From Arcobacter vandammei (lineage in GTDB: Bacteria > Campylobacterota > Campylobacteria > Campylobacterales > Arcobacteraceae), in the NCBI RefSeq assembly GCF_016106035.1, contig NZ_JADKPZ010000004.1, forward strand, positions 62,001 to 126,000: 64,000 nt of DNA, written 5' to 3'. Below are positions 28,345-37,594 of this stretch, in pieces. Made by a program: the position numbers and the translations under genes. The stretch's first letter is position 1; each line of letters starts with the position of its first letter. Under the pieces are notes generated by a model, which saw nothing but the letters and a program-made list of their open reading frames with translations, was not told where the DNA came from and searched no databases.

Positions 28345-30909
28345 TTGGCAAAAAATAGATTTTTAAGTTTAGCAGCTAGTGTTGCTTGTATGTTTGGAGG
28401 AGTTAGTAGCTTAAATGCTTTAACATTACAAGAGAGTATTTTAGAAGCTATGGATACAAATCCAGTTGTTCAAGAGAGACTTAAAAACTTTCACGAAACA
28501 CAACAAGATTTAGAGATAGCTAAATCAGAGTGGTTACCAAGTTTAGATTATAGAGGAACTTTTGGTATTTCTAATGCAGGTCATTTTAAAGACAGTGGAA
28601 ATAGTAGATGGGATCATAGTGTTACTCAAAGTGGAAACTATGCTAACTATACAAACTCATTAAAATTAACTCAAAATATTTTTAATGGATTTAGTACAAC
28701 TCATAAAATGAACTATCAAGAAGCTAGAATTATGGCTGCTGCTCATCACTATGTAGAAAATGCAAATGATATTGCATTTCAAATGGTTGGATCATATATT
28801 GATGTAATTAAAAGTTATAAACTTCTGCAAATTGCAAAAGAGAATGTTGCAATAAACAAAAAAATATATGAAGATGTACAAGCACTTTATAATCAAGGTT
28901 TAACTACAAAATCTGAGATGACAAAAATAAATGCTTCATTATCACTAGCAAACTCAAACTTAACAGTTCAACAAAATAACTCAATGGACAAAGAAGCTAG
29001 ATTTAAAAGACTTTTTGGAAGAAATATTGATGTTTCTACTTTAGAGTTACCAAAAATGGATTTAGCTATGCCTGAAAGTATTGAAAGAGCGGCTCAAATT
29101 GCAATTACAAATAATCCTTCTTTAATAGTAAGTAGCTTTAATATAAAAGGTGCTCAAGAACTATATAAAGAGAAAAAAAGTAAGTTTTATCCAGTAATTG
29201 ATTTAGAGTTTGAACAAGTTTATAACGACTTCAACAAAGATAACTCTTTTGATGGAAGTGCTGATGATAGACAAAGAGCTTATGTTGTAATGAACTGGAA
29301 CTTATTTAAAGGTGGAGCTCATATAGCTGATATTCAAAAAAGCAAAAGTACAATCAATAAAGAAGTGGAACTTTTAAGAGATTTAAAAAGACAAACTATT
29401 GAAGGTTTAGAGCTTTCTTGGAATGCTTATGAGATGATTGGAAAACAATTAAAAGATTTACATACATATTATGAAAATTCACAAGAGACTTTAGAAAGCT
29501 ACCAAAGTGAGTATGAAATGGGAAGAAGAACACTTCTTGATTTACTTTCAGCTCAAAATGATTTAGTAAGTTCAAAAAGCCAAATTGTAAATGCTCAAAT
29601 GGACAAATTATATGCTCAATATAGAATTTTAGATGCTATGGGTATGATGGTTAGCTCTATTGTTGAAGATAAAGATTATAATAAATTAATCAACCCTACA
29701 ATAAACCCTCTTGATGTTGTAAAAGATGAATTACCTGTAAAATATGATGTTGATAATGATGGAATTGTTGATAGTTTAGACCTTTGCGATAATTCAACAA
29801 AAGGTGATAATATCACTCCTTATGGTTGTGTAAAAAACCAAAAAGATAGCGATTTTGACGGAATTCCAGATAGTAAAGATAGATGTCCAGATACAGTATT
29901 TGGTGCTATTGTAGATATAAATGGTTGTGAAATTAAAGATTCAAAAAATAAATTTGTAGCAAAAGATAGAGATTATATCGAATCAGCTCTACAATATACA
30001 GAATCTAGCCCTAAAAAAGATGCAAAATTAGGTTTATATGATTATGAATTTAACACTGCTGCAAATAAAAATGTAAAATCTACTGAACTTGATAATAAGT
30101 TAATGTATGGTGATTTTGCTATGATTAAAAGATTCCCTTTTATCAATATGAATAAAAGTGAAAGACATCTTGACACTATTGCAAATGAACTTAAAAAATA
30201 TAATGGAACAAATGCAATTGTAACTCTAATTGGAAACACACAAAGTGCAAAAGATAAAGATGAGAGCTTTAATAAAGGTCTTGAGTATGCACAAACAATT
30301 AAAAAAGAGTTAGTAAACAAAGGTGTTGATGAGAAAATGCTAGTTGCTCAATCAAGAGTAGATTATGATAGATATTTCTTAGAAACAAATAGAAGTGATA
30401 AAGATTTAAATGATGTAACAGCAGTTGCATTATATGTTCAAAAAAGCTCTGAAATTGCAAAGAAAACTGATATTAAAGATGATGATGGTGATGGTGTTAT
30501 AAATGAATTAGACAAATGTCCAAATACACCAAAAGGTTACAGTGTTGATGAAAATGGTTGCCCAAATACTATAAACTTAGAAGTTTTATTTGAAAATGCT
30601 TCAGATAAAGTTCTTGGTGCTTCAAGTGAAAAAGTTGTTGCATTTGCTAAATATTTAAATGATAACAAAGAGTTTGATACAGTTATTAGTGGACATGCAA
30701 GTCAAGATAAAAGAACAAGTGCAGCTTATAATGTAAATCTATCTCAAAAAAGAGCAGATGCTATTAAAGAACTTTTAATTAAAAATGGAGTTGAAGCTTC
30801 AAGAATACAAACTGAAGGAAAAGGTTATAGTGAACCAATAGCAGATAATGATACAGCTGAAGGTCAAGCAAAAAATAGAAGAATTGAAGCAGTATTAATA
30901 AAAAAATAG
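28345..30909 (+). CDS. TolC-family outer-membrane channel fused to TSP3 repeats and OmpA domain
   Basis: The preferred start is the TTG at 28345, with AAGGAG 7-9 nt upstream and a normal signal peptide directly after it (AKNRFLSLAASVACMFGGVSSLNA); an in-frame ATG lies at 28303. The 854-aa product has a TolC/OEP channel (about 25-440), calcium-binding thrombospondin-3-like repeats (DVDNDGIVDSLDLC, DSDFDGIPDSKDRCPD, and DDDGDGVINELDKCPN later), and a C-terminal OmpA peptidoglycan-binding domain (VISGHASQDKRTSAAYNVNLSQKRADAIKELL). It is first in the operon with the ABC exporter and adaptor, so it is the outer-membrane component of the adhesin exporter (LapE role). The single-chain fusion would anchor the channel to peptidoglycan. 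Confidence 0.9.
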   Translation: MAKNRFLSLAASVACMFGGVSSLNALTLQESILEAMDTNPVVQERLKNFHETQQDLEIAKSEWLPSLDYRGTFGISNAGHFKDSGNSRWDHSVTQSGNYANYTNSLKLTQNIFNGFSTTHKMNYQEARIMAAAHHYVENANDIAFQMVGSYIDVIKSYKLLQIAKENVAINKKIYEDVQALYNQGLTTKSEMTKINASLSLANSNLTVQQNNSMDKEARFKRLFGRNIDVSTLELPKMDLAMPESIERAAQIAITNNPSLIVSSFNIKGAQELYKEKKSKFYPVIDLEFEQVYNDFNKDNSFDGSADDRQRAYVVMNWNLFKGGAHIADIQKSKSTINKEVELLRDLKRQTIEGLELSWNAYEMIGKQLKDLHTYYENSQETLESYQSEYEMGRRTLLDLLSAQNDLVSSKSQIVNAQMDKLYAQYRILDAMGMMVSSIVEDKDYNKLINPTINPLDVVKDELPVKYDVDNDGIVDSLDLCDNSTKGDNITPYGCVKNQKDSDFDGIPDSKDRCPDTVFGAIVDINGCEIKDSKNKFVAKDRDYIESALQYTESSPKKDAKLGLYDYEFNTAANKNVKSTELDNKLMYGDFAMIKRFPFINMNKSERHLDTIANELKKYNGTNAIVTLIGNTQSAKDKDESFNKGLEYAQTIKKELVNKGVDEKMLVAQSRVDYDRYFLETNRSDKDLNDVTAVALYVQKSSEIAKKTDIKDDDGDGVINELDKCPNTPKGYSVDENGCPNTINLEVLFENASDKVLGASSEKVVAFAKYLNDNKEFDTVISGHASQDKRTSAAYNVNLSQKRADAIKELLIKNGVEASRIQTEGKGYSEPIADNDTAEGQAKNRRIEAVLIKK

Positions 30910-30929
30910 TGCTATAAAAGGGGTTTGGT

Positions 30930-33083
30930 TTGCAAAAAAGTTTTTTAGATGATAGTCTTTTAAAGAGTTTGGTTTTATTTACAAAACTATTTCACAAACC
31001 TTACTCAGCAGAGTCTTTAGTGGCTGGTTTGCCACTTGAGACAAATTTAAGTGAAAATTTACTTTTTTCAAAAGATAAAAAAAAGTCAATGTTTTCAAGA
31101 GTTGCTCTAAGAGCTGGTTTAAAATCTACACTTGTAGAAAAAGATATTAAAGATTTTTTAAATCTACAACTTCCTTGTATCTTACTTTTATCAAACAATC
31201 AAGCTTGTATTTTAGATAGTTTAAGTAGCGATAAAACAAAAGCAAAAATAGTTTTTAGTGAAAATGGTGAAGCTCTTGAAGAGTGGATAGATATTGAAAA
31301 GCTAGAAGATGAATATTTAGGCTATGCTTTTATGCTAAAAAAAATCTATGAGTATGAAGATGAAAAAGGTAAAAAAAGATTAGATTTTTCAGCTCAAAAA
31401 CATTGGTTTTGGAGTACTTTAGGTTTTTCAAAAAAGATATATCAAGATGTAATTTTGGCATCTATTTTGATAAATCTATTCGTTTTGGCAACTCCACTTT
31501 TTACTATGAATGTATATGATAGAGTTATTCCAAACAATGCCCAAGAGACACTTTTAGTTTTTACAATAGGTATTGTTGTGGTATTTTTACTTGATGCAAG
31601 TTTAAAATTTATTCGTTCTTATTTTCTTGAAATGGCAGCAAAAAAGAGTGATATTATTATGTCATCTATTATTTTTGAAAGAGTTTTGGATTTAAAATTA
31701 TCTTCTCATCCTGCTTCTGTTGGCTCTTTTGCAAACAATATAAAAAGCTTTGATAGTGTAAGAGGATTTCTAACAAATGCAACAATGAGTGTTTTAATAG
31801 ATTTTCCTTTTGCTATTTTATTTTTTATTGTTATATTTTATTTAGGTGGAATTTTAGTAATTGTACCTATTATTACTGTTTTGATTATTATAATTTATGC
31901 CTTTTTAATAAAAAAACCTCTTCAAAAAAGTATAGAAAGTACTTATGAAGCAAGTGCAAAGAAAAATGGAATTTTAATTGAAGCTTTACAAAATATTGAG
32001 ACTGTAAAAACTCATGGAATGAGTGGGAAAATTCAATATGACTGGGAAGAATCAACAGGAGAAATAGCAAATAAAAGTCTAAAATCAAAACTAATAGGAG
32101 CTTCAATTCCTACAGTTACAGGTCTTATGGTTGGATTTAATACTGTTTTAGTTGTTTGTGTTGGAGTTTTTTTAATTCAAGATTTCAAACTTACAATGGG
32201 AGGATTAATTGCAACTATGATTCTTTCAGGTCGCGCAATTGCACCAATGGGACAACTAGTAGGTCTTATAACAAACTTTGAAGATACAAAAACATCATTT
32301 AAAATGCTTGATGATATTGTAAATAAACCACTTGAGAGACCACTTGCAAAAGAGTTTGTAAAAAGAGAGAATTTAAAAGGAAATATTGAGTTTATTGATG
32401 TAAGTTTTAAATATCCAAATAGTGAAGCTTATGCTTTAAAAAATGTAAGTTTTAAAATAAATGAGGGTGAAAAAGTTGCTTTTATTGGAAGAATTGGGAG
32501 TGGAAAATCAACTATTGCCAAACTTATTTTAAAACTTTATGAGCCTGAAAGTGGTTCTATTTTAATAGATGGAATAGATATAAATCAACTAGACCCAAAT
32601 GATATTAGAGAAAATATATCTTATGTTCCGCAAGATATTCATCTATTTAGAGGTTCAATGAAACAAAATATTTTAGGTTCTCATAGATTTGTAAATGATG
32701 AATGGATGCTTAAGTGTGCAAAAACTTCTGGAACAGATGAATTTGTAAAACTTCATCCAGCTGGTTATGATATGCCAATAGGTGAAAGAGGTTTGGGCTT
32801 AAGTGGAGGACAAAGACAAAGTGTAGGAATTGCTAGAGCCTTGATAAACAACTCAAAAACTTGGCTTTTTGATGAACCTACAAATGCTATGGACCAAACA
32901 AGCGAAAATATTGTATTAAAAAATTTAAAAGAGAATGAAGATGATAAAACTCTACTTTTGGTTACTCAAAAAATGAGCCTTTTAGCACTTGTTGATAGAG
33001 TAATTGTTATGAATAATGCACAAAAAGTTTTAGATGGAACAAAAGAGGAAGTTATAAAAGCTCTTGGAGGTCAAAATGGCTAA
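30930..33083 (+). CDS. Type I secretion ABC transporter, LapB-like
   Basis: This 717-aa protein (TTG start after AAAAGGGG) has a cytoplasmic C39-peptidase-like domain at about 1-130 without an evident catalytic Cys, as in exporters of retained adhesins and RTX proteins. About five to six TM helices follow (about 160-430), then a complete ABC domain with Walker A GRIGSGKST, signature LSGGQRQ and Walker B TWLFDEP. It is the energising component of the type I system, located between the TolC-OmpA and HlyD-type genes. Its gene end overlaps the next start by 8 nt. The closest functional parallels are LapB/HlyB exporters; the adhesin at 11.7-24 kb is the likely substrate. Confidence 0.93.
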   Translation: MQKSFLDDSLLKSLVLFTKLFHKPYSAESLVAGLPLETNLSENLLFSKDKKKSMFSRVALRAGLKSTLVEKDIKDFLNLQLPCILLLSNNQACILDSLSSDKTKAKIVFSENGEALEEWIDIEKLEDEYLGYAFMLKKIYEYEDEKGKKRLDFSAQKHWFWSTLGFSKKIYQDVILASILINLFVLATPLFTMNVYDRVIPNNAQETLLVFTIGIVVVFLLDASLKFIRSYFLEMAAKKSDIIMSSIIFERVLDLKLSSHPASVGSFANNIKSFDSVRGFLTNATMSVLIDFPFAILFFIVIFYLGGILVIVPIITVLIIIIYAFLIKKPLQKSIESTYEASAKKNGILIEALQNIETVKTHGMSGKIQYDWEESTGEIANKSLKSKLIGASIPTVTGLMVGFNTVLVVCVGVFLIQDFKLTMGGLIATMILSGRAIAPMGQLVGLITNFEDTKTSFKMLDDIVNKPLERPLAKEFVKRENLKGNIEFIDVSFKYPNSEAYALKNVSFKINEGEKVAFIGRIGSGKSTIAKLILKLYEPESGSILIDGIDINQLDPNDIRENISYVPQDIHLFRGSMKQNILGSHRFVNDEWMLKCAKTSGTDEFVKLHPAGYDMPIGERGLGLSGGQRQSVGIARALINNSKTWLFDEPTNAMDQTSENIVLKNLKENEDDKTLLLVTQKMSLLALVDRVIVMNNAQKVLDGTKEEVIKALGGQNG

Positions 33084-34449
33084 AGAGATTTTAAATGCTT
33101 TTTTCCAAAAAGCTCCAAAAGTATCAAATAAGAATTTATCAAAAAAAGATATAGAGTACATAAATAGCCTTAGTGCTGCTGTTTTAGAGACAAATTCAAA
33201 AAGAATGCACTGGGTATTAGTCTCTTTTTCTATTACAATTTTTGCATTTATTATTTGGGCATATTTTGCCTCTATTGATGAGATTGCAAGAGGAAATGGA
33301 AAAGTTGTTCCAACAGGACAAAACCAAATTATACAAAATCTTGAAGGTGGAATTGTTTCAGAGATTTTGATAAAAGAGGGAGATAGTGTTGTAAAAGACC
33401 AAATTTTACTCAAAATCTCAAATGAAAAAGGTGTTTCAAGTGCAATGTCAAGTGAGCTAAAAGCTCTATATTTTCAAGCACAAATAAAAAGATTTGAAGC
33501 TGAATTAAAAAGAGAAGATTTTATTTTTGAAAAAAGTGAAGATGAAAAATTAAATGAATTTTTACAAAATGAAAAAGAGCTTTTTTTAACAAATAAAAAA
33601 CAACTAGAGTCAAAAATAGCTATTTTAAAAGAGCAAATAAAACAGAAACAAAGCGACTTACAAGATGCAAGACAAACATCAACTCATGCAAAATTCTCAC
33701 TCGATGCTGTAAGCAAAGAAGTAGAGATGACAAGACCTATGGTAGAAAGAGGAATTAGGTCTCAAGTTGATTTTCTTAAACTTCAAAGAGAACAAAGTGA
33801 TGCAAGACAAAGACTTTCTAGTGCTTCTTTAGCTGCAAATAAAGCAAGTTTTGAAATAGAAGAGTTAAATAAAAAAATAAATGAAACTTATGAGGTAAAT
33901 GATAGCCAAATAAGAGAAAAACTAAATGAAGTTACAACTCAACTAAAAGATGCACAAGCTTCTAAAGTTGCTGCTAGTGACCAAGTTGATAGAACTATTG
34001 TTAAAGCACCTGTAAATGGTCTTGTTCAAAAACTACATATAAATACAATTGGTAGAAGTATAAAACCTGCTCAAGATTTATTAGAGATTGTTCCAACTGA
34101 CAATAAGCTGATTGTTGAAGTAAAAGTTTTACCAAAAGATATAGCATTTATCTATCTTGACCAAAAAGCTATAGTTAAATTTTCAGCTTTTGATTTCTCT
34201 ATATTTGGTGGACTTGATGGAAAAGTTGTAGGAATAAGCCCTGATACTATTACAGAAAAAGATGAAAAAACTTTTTATATTGTAAGAGTTGAAACAGAAA
34301 AAAATTATATTGAAAAAGATGGAGTTGAAAAACATATAATTCCAGGAATGATAGCTGATGTAGATATTATTACAGGGAAAAAGACTATCTTAGATTATAT
34401 ATTAAAACCAATATTAAAAACAAAAACATACACTTTTACGGAGAGATGA
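33076..34449 (+). CDS. Type I secretion membrane-fusion protein, LapC/HlyD-like
   Basis: The start is the ATG at 33076, with GGAGG 5 nt upstream; the frame opens slightly earlier. The 457-aa protein has a short cytoplasmic N-terminus, one TM helix (WVLVSFSITIFAFIIWAYFASI), a lipoyl/barrel-sandwich half (EIARGNGKVVPTGQNQIIQNLEGG), a long coiled coil and the second barrel half (TIVKAPVNGLVQKLHINTIG). It bridges the ABC exporter and the TolC-OmpA channel. Overlaps with both neighbours (8 nt with the exporter; shared stop/start with the regulator) show one operon. Confidence 0.93.
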   Translation: MAKEILNAFFQKAPKVSNKNLSKKDIEYINSLSAAVLETNSKRMHWVLVSFSITIFAFIIWAYFASIDEIARGNGKVVPTGQNQIIQNLEGGIVSEILIKEGDSVVKDQILLKISNEKGVSSAMSSELKALYFQAQIKRFEAELKREDFIFEKSEDEKLNEFLQNEKELFLTNKKQLESKIAILKEQIKQKQSDLQDARQTSTHAKFSLDAVSKEVEMTRPMVERGIRSQVDFLKLQREQSDARQRLSSASLAANKASFEIEELNKKINETYEVNDSQIREKLNEVTTQLKDAQASKVAASDQVDRTIVKAPVNGLVQKLHINTIGRSIKPAQDLLEIVPTDNKLIVEVKVLPKDIAFIYLDQKAIVKFSAFDFSIFGGLDGKVVGISPDTITEKDEKTFYIVRVETEKNYIEKDGVEKHIIPGMIADVDIITGKKTILDYILKPILKTKTYTFTER

Positions 34450-35039
34450 TGAAGATTTTTTGCTTTTCTAGGGATATAAATCTGCTTACAAGATGGGGAA
34501 ATATTTTAAAAAACAGTTATGAAATTGTAGTTTTAGAAGATGAAAAAGATATTTTAAATCTTGAAAACTCTATTTTTATTTTTAGTTCTTGTAGCTCTAT
34601 AAAATTTTCTACAATTAAAGAGCTAAAATCAAAAAATAATAAAATTTTAGTTTTAGAGAGAGTTCCAACTCTACAAAATGCAAAACTTTGGTTAGCTCAA
34701 AAAGTAGATGGATATGGAAACTCTTTGATGAATTTAGTATTTTTTAAATCAAGTATAGAGAGTATAAAAACTAATCATATTTGGCTTTTACCAAAAATTG
34801 CAACTGAGCTTTTTAGAGATATTTCTGATTATAAAATTGATGATAGCAAAAATAGTATTTTGGAAAATCTTACAAATAGTGAAAAAAGAGTAGCATATTT
34901 ACTAAAAGATGGTTACAAAAATCAAGAGATTTGTGAAGAGTTAAATATCACAATCAATACTGTAAAAAAACATATAAAAAATATCTACGATAAGTTAAAT
35001 ATACAAGATAGAGCAGCTTTTATGAAGCTATTCTTATAA
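34449..35039 (+). CDS. LuxR-type response-regulator-like protein with degenerate receiver
   Basis: This protein of about 196 aa starts at the second of two adjacent ATGs (34446 or 34449); GGAG at 34440-34443 favours the second. The C-terminus is a LuxR/GerE helix-turn-helix (LTNSEKRVAYLLKDGYKNQEICEELNITINTVKKHIKNIYDKL). The N-terminal about 115 aa look like a receiver fold but lack the phospho-acceptor Asp (the strand reads FIFSSCSS). It is thus probably phosphorylation-independent. As the last gene of the secretion operon it is a candidate regulator of the exporter or the adhesin; no direct evidence shows its target. Confidence 0.85.
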   Translation: MKIFCFSRDINLLTRWGNILKNSYEIVVLEDEKDILNLENSIFIFSSCSSIKFSTIKELKSKNNKILVLERVPTLQNAKLWLAQKVDGYGNSLMNLVFFKSSIESIKTNHIWLLPKIATELFRDISDYKIDDSKNSILENLTNSEKRVAYLLKDGYKNQEICEELNITINTVKKHIKNIYDKLNIQDRAAFMKLFL

Positions 35040-35042
35040 AAA

Positions 35043-35067
35043 AAGCTAAGGTTTAAAACCTTAGCTT
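35043..35067. terminator. Bidirectional terminator between the secretion operon and PepSY gene
   Basis: AAGCTAAGG (35043-35051) pairs with CCTTAGCTT (35059-35067) around an A/T loop. It lies just after the plus-strand regulator and at the end of the convergent minus-strand gene; A-runs on the left give a U-tail for minus-strand transcripts. Confidence 0.75.
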
Positions 35068-36299
35068 ATAGCTTTCTCTCTTTGAGCTTTTGCTCTTTTT
35101 TTCTTCCATCTATCATAATATAACATATATCCAGTAATTACAAAAAGTGCCATTAAAGCTGAAGAGATAAAATATGCAAGTTGTCCAAACCAACCAAAAT
35201 ATTCTCCACTATGAAGCGGTAAAATACTACTCATTATCTGTTCATTTAATTTCTTATCTTCAAACTTTGCCTCTTTTGTAACTTTTTGATTTTTAAAATC
35301 AATTTCCATAGAGTTTGACTCTCTAAAGTGTGTTGCATCTGCATATAAATAAGATATTGTATATGTTCCTTCTTTGCTTGGAGTTAATCTAAGACTAGCA
35401 TTTTTATAATCTCTAGCAACATTTTTATTAAAAATCTCAACTGTTTGTTTAATATCTTCATAAACTATAACTTGTGGAGTATTTTGTCTATTTTCACCTT
35501 GAGGTCTTTCAGCTCTTTGTTGTCCTTGTCCAGCCTGAGGTCTTTCTCCTTGAGCTTGTTTTTGCTGATTTTGTTGTGCTGGTTGTTGAGCTGGAGCTTC
35601 TCTTTTTGGTTGTTCTACACCAAATACACTATACATAGCACCTCTATACCAATCATAAGACCAATAAAGACCAGTAAGACACATTAATAAGAAAAATGGT
35701 ACAACCCACATACCTAAAGCACTATGCATAGTTGATAAAAATGCTCTATTTTTATGTTTAAAACTAAAAGTAAAACTTTTGAAAAAGTTATTTTTTATTC
35801 TTCCCCAATAGACAATAACTCCACCAATAGTAAGAATTATTGCAGCAATAGTAGCCAATGCAACTGCATTTTTTCCTATACTTCTAAAATCTCCATCCAT
35901 AGCCAACCATCTGTGTAAAGAGAAGAAAAACATAAAAAAATCTTTACCTACAACATCAGGTAAAACTTCAGCTGTATAAGGGTTTAAATATATAGTAAGA
36001 CCTTTTCTCTCACCCTCTTTTGCTATATTTAATGTTACAGAAGTATCTTTTTGAGTAGAAAAACCTATACTATTTATCTTTTCACTTGGATTTTTTTCAA
36101 CATAAATTTTTAAAATCTCTGCTTCACTTAATCTTTCTTGATTTTGTGGAACTTGTACAAAATATGTATCTTTATTTATAGCTCTTAAAATCTCTTTCTC
36201 ATAAGATAAAACCGCTCCACTAACACCTACTAGTAGAAGAAGAATTCCAAAAACGAACCCAAAAAACCAATGTATTTGAAACCAAACTGATTTATGCAT
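35061..36299 (-). CDS. PepSY-associated TM-helix membrane protein with Q/P-rich loop
   Basis: This 412-aa inner-membrane protein has the PepSY_TM layout: TM1 at about 12-32, a periplasmic PepSY-like domain (YLNPYTAEVLPDVVGKDFFMFFFSLHRWLAMDG), two central TMs, a second periplasmic region and a C-terminal TM. His residues in SLHRWL, MHSALGMW and LHSGEYFGWFG resemble heme- or iron-reductase-like members (PiuB and siderophore-linked reductases). Residues about 238-285 form a low-complexity Gln/Pro/Arg-rich insertion. It lies 9 nt after a DUF4198 gene; the pair may act in iron or other metal uptake. The substrate is unknown. Confidence 0.85.
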   Translation of the reverse strand: MHKSVWFQIHWFFGFVFGILLLLVGVSGAVLSYEKEILRAINKDTYFVQVPQNQERLSEAEILKIYVEKNPSEKINSIGFSTQKDTSVTLNIAKEGERKGLTIYLNPYTAEVLPDVVGKDFFMFFFSLHRWLAMDGDFRSIGKNAVALATIAAIILTIGGVIVYWGRIKNNFFKSFTFSFKHKNRAFLSTMHSALGMWVVPFFLLMCLTGLYWSYDWYRGAMYSVFGVEQPKREAPAQQPAQQNQQKQAQGERPQAGQGQQRAERPQGENRQNTPQVIVYEDIKQTVEIFNKNVARDYKNASLRLTPSKEGTYTISYLYADATHFRESNSMEIDFKNQKVTKEAKFEDKKLNEQIMSSILPLHSGEYFGWFGQLAYFISSALMALFVITGYMLYYDRWKKKRAKAQREKAIS

Positions 36300-36308
36300 A
36301 AACTAACC

Positions 36309-36974
36309 TTACTTCTTTACTTCCCAAGGTAAACCTTGCTCATTTGTGATATTTAAAGATAAATTATGAACAGTTTTATCAAAAGCTACACCATTTTCTT
36401 CACCTTTTGTTAAGTCTTCAAAAGTTGCTTGTAAAAGGTAAGCACCTTTCCATGGAGTTTCAATAGCAAACTCACCTTTTTCATTTGCCATAAAACTTTT
36501 TGTCCAACCAGTAGGTGATATAGCTGTTATTTTTGCTTTTTCTAAAGGTTTATTATAAAAAACAACTTTAAACATATTTTTACTTGCATCAACAGGAACA
36601 ATGTCAAATTTTGTAATAGCATCTTTATTTGTAATACCAACTTTTGAGTAAGAAATTCTTTTTGTACTAGTTCCATCTGTTTTATTTTTTCTTGGTGCAT
36701 CTTCTCTTACAACAACTGCATCAGTAGCTTTTGAAAAAGTATATGTAATATTATTATCATTTCTTTTTACATCTTTTACTAAATCTTTTGGATAAGCAAC
36801 ACCCTCTTTAATGTTTGCAAATTTTTCACCGCTTTCTTTCTCTTTTATTTCAAAGTGTCCAAAAAATAGCTGTGCAGTAGTTTTATTACTATCTTGCTCT
36901 AACCAAATTTCGTGTGCATTTGCACCTACAATAATAGCTGATGATAACATCATACTATAAACGAATTTTTTCAT
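36309..36974 (-). CDS. Periplasmic DUF4198-family protein
   Basis: This 221-aa protein has a clear Sec signal peptide (MKKFVYSMMLSSAIIVGANA, cleavage before HEIWLE). The mature part matches DUF4198: HEIWLEQDSN, FGHFE, then a C-terminal Ig-like domain (PLEKAKITAISPTGWTKSFMANEKGEFAI, WKGAYLLQATF). Such proteins often neighbour metal-uptake genes (nickel, cobalt, iron). It is co-directional with the PepSY gene, and an AT-rich Fur-box-like site lies about 70 bp upstream. The exact function is not known. Confidence 0.82.
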   Translation of the reverse strand: MKKFVYSMMLSSAIIVGANAHEIWLEQDSNKTTAQLFFGHFEIKEKESGEKFANIKEGVAYPKDLVKDVKRNDNNITYTFSKATDAVVVREDAPRKNKTDGTSTKRISYSKVGITNKDAITKFDIVPVDASKNMFKVVFYNKPLEKAKITAISPTGWTKSFMANEKGEFAIETPWKGAYLLQATFEDLTKGEENGVAFDKTVHNLSLNITNEQGLPWEVKK

Positions 36975-37040
36975 ATTTGCTCCTATATTTATAATTAAAC
37001 TTTGAATTCTACAAGACCTATCTTAATGCTATATTAACAA

Positions 37041-37059
37041 ATTAATAATTATTATCACA
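37041..37059. promoter_or_regulatory. Possible Fur box upstream of the DUF4198/PepSY unit
   Basis: AATAATTATTATCAC within 37041-37059 resembles the Fur consensus GATAATGATAATCATTATC. It lies in the 307-bp divergent gap between the DUF4198 gene and fccA, which otherwise holds only AT-rich promoter-like sequence. In such AT-rich DNA the match is weak evidence. Confidence 0.3.
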
Positions 37060-37281
37060 ATTGGACTTTTTAGGCTTTATCTTGATAAGCTACTTGCAAT
37101 TAATTCTTCAAATTAAACTCTAAAATAAAATTATTTTTTTAAAGTACAAATATAATAATGTGTAAAAATGTTACAAAATTTATCTTTAGTATTTATTATT
37201 ATTTTTTACTTATTTTATTAAATTGCTATTAAGTTTATTATCTTTAATATCTTTAATGAATTAATAATAAGGAGAGATTTG

Positions 37282-37578
37282 ATGAAAAAACTAGCTTTTT
37301 TACTTGTAACTCTTGCAAGTTTATCTTATGCTGTTGAATATGATGCCGTAAGAGGTGAAATGCTTTCACTTTCATGTGCAAATTGCCATGGAACAGATGG
37401 AAAATCAGATGCTGCAATTCCAACTATTGCAGGTCTTGATAAAAATTATATGTACCAAACACTGCTTGATTATAAAGCAGGAAAAAGAGTTGATACATAT
37501 ATGATGCAAAAGCACACAAAAGGTTTTACTGATGAAGAGCTTGAGCAACTATCTTACTACTTTTCAAAAGTTAAATAA
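37282..37578 (+). CDS. fccA: Small c-type cytochrome, likely FccA subunit of flavocytochrome c sulfide dehydrogenase
   Basis: This 98-aa periplasmic monoheme cytochrome c starts at the ATG at 37282, with AAGGAGAG 6 nt upstream. A Sec signal peptide (KKLAFLLVTLASLSYA) precedes the heme motif CANCH and the distal Met region (MMQKHTKGFTDEELEQLSYYF). It is 16 nt upstream of an FccB-like flavoprotein, the standard fccAB order. It would pass electrons from sulfide oxidation to the respiratory chain. The subunit assignment rests on the neighbour. Confidence 0.85.
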   Translation: MKKLAFLLVTLASLSYAVEYDAVRGEMLSLSCANCHGTDGKSDAAIPTIAGLDKNYMYQTLLDYKAGKRVDTYMMQKHTKGFTDEELEQLSYYFSKVK

Positions 37579-37594
37579 GCAAAAAGGATAAATT

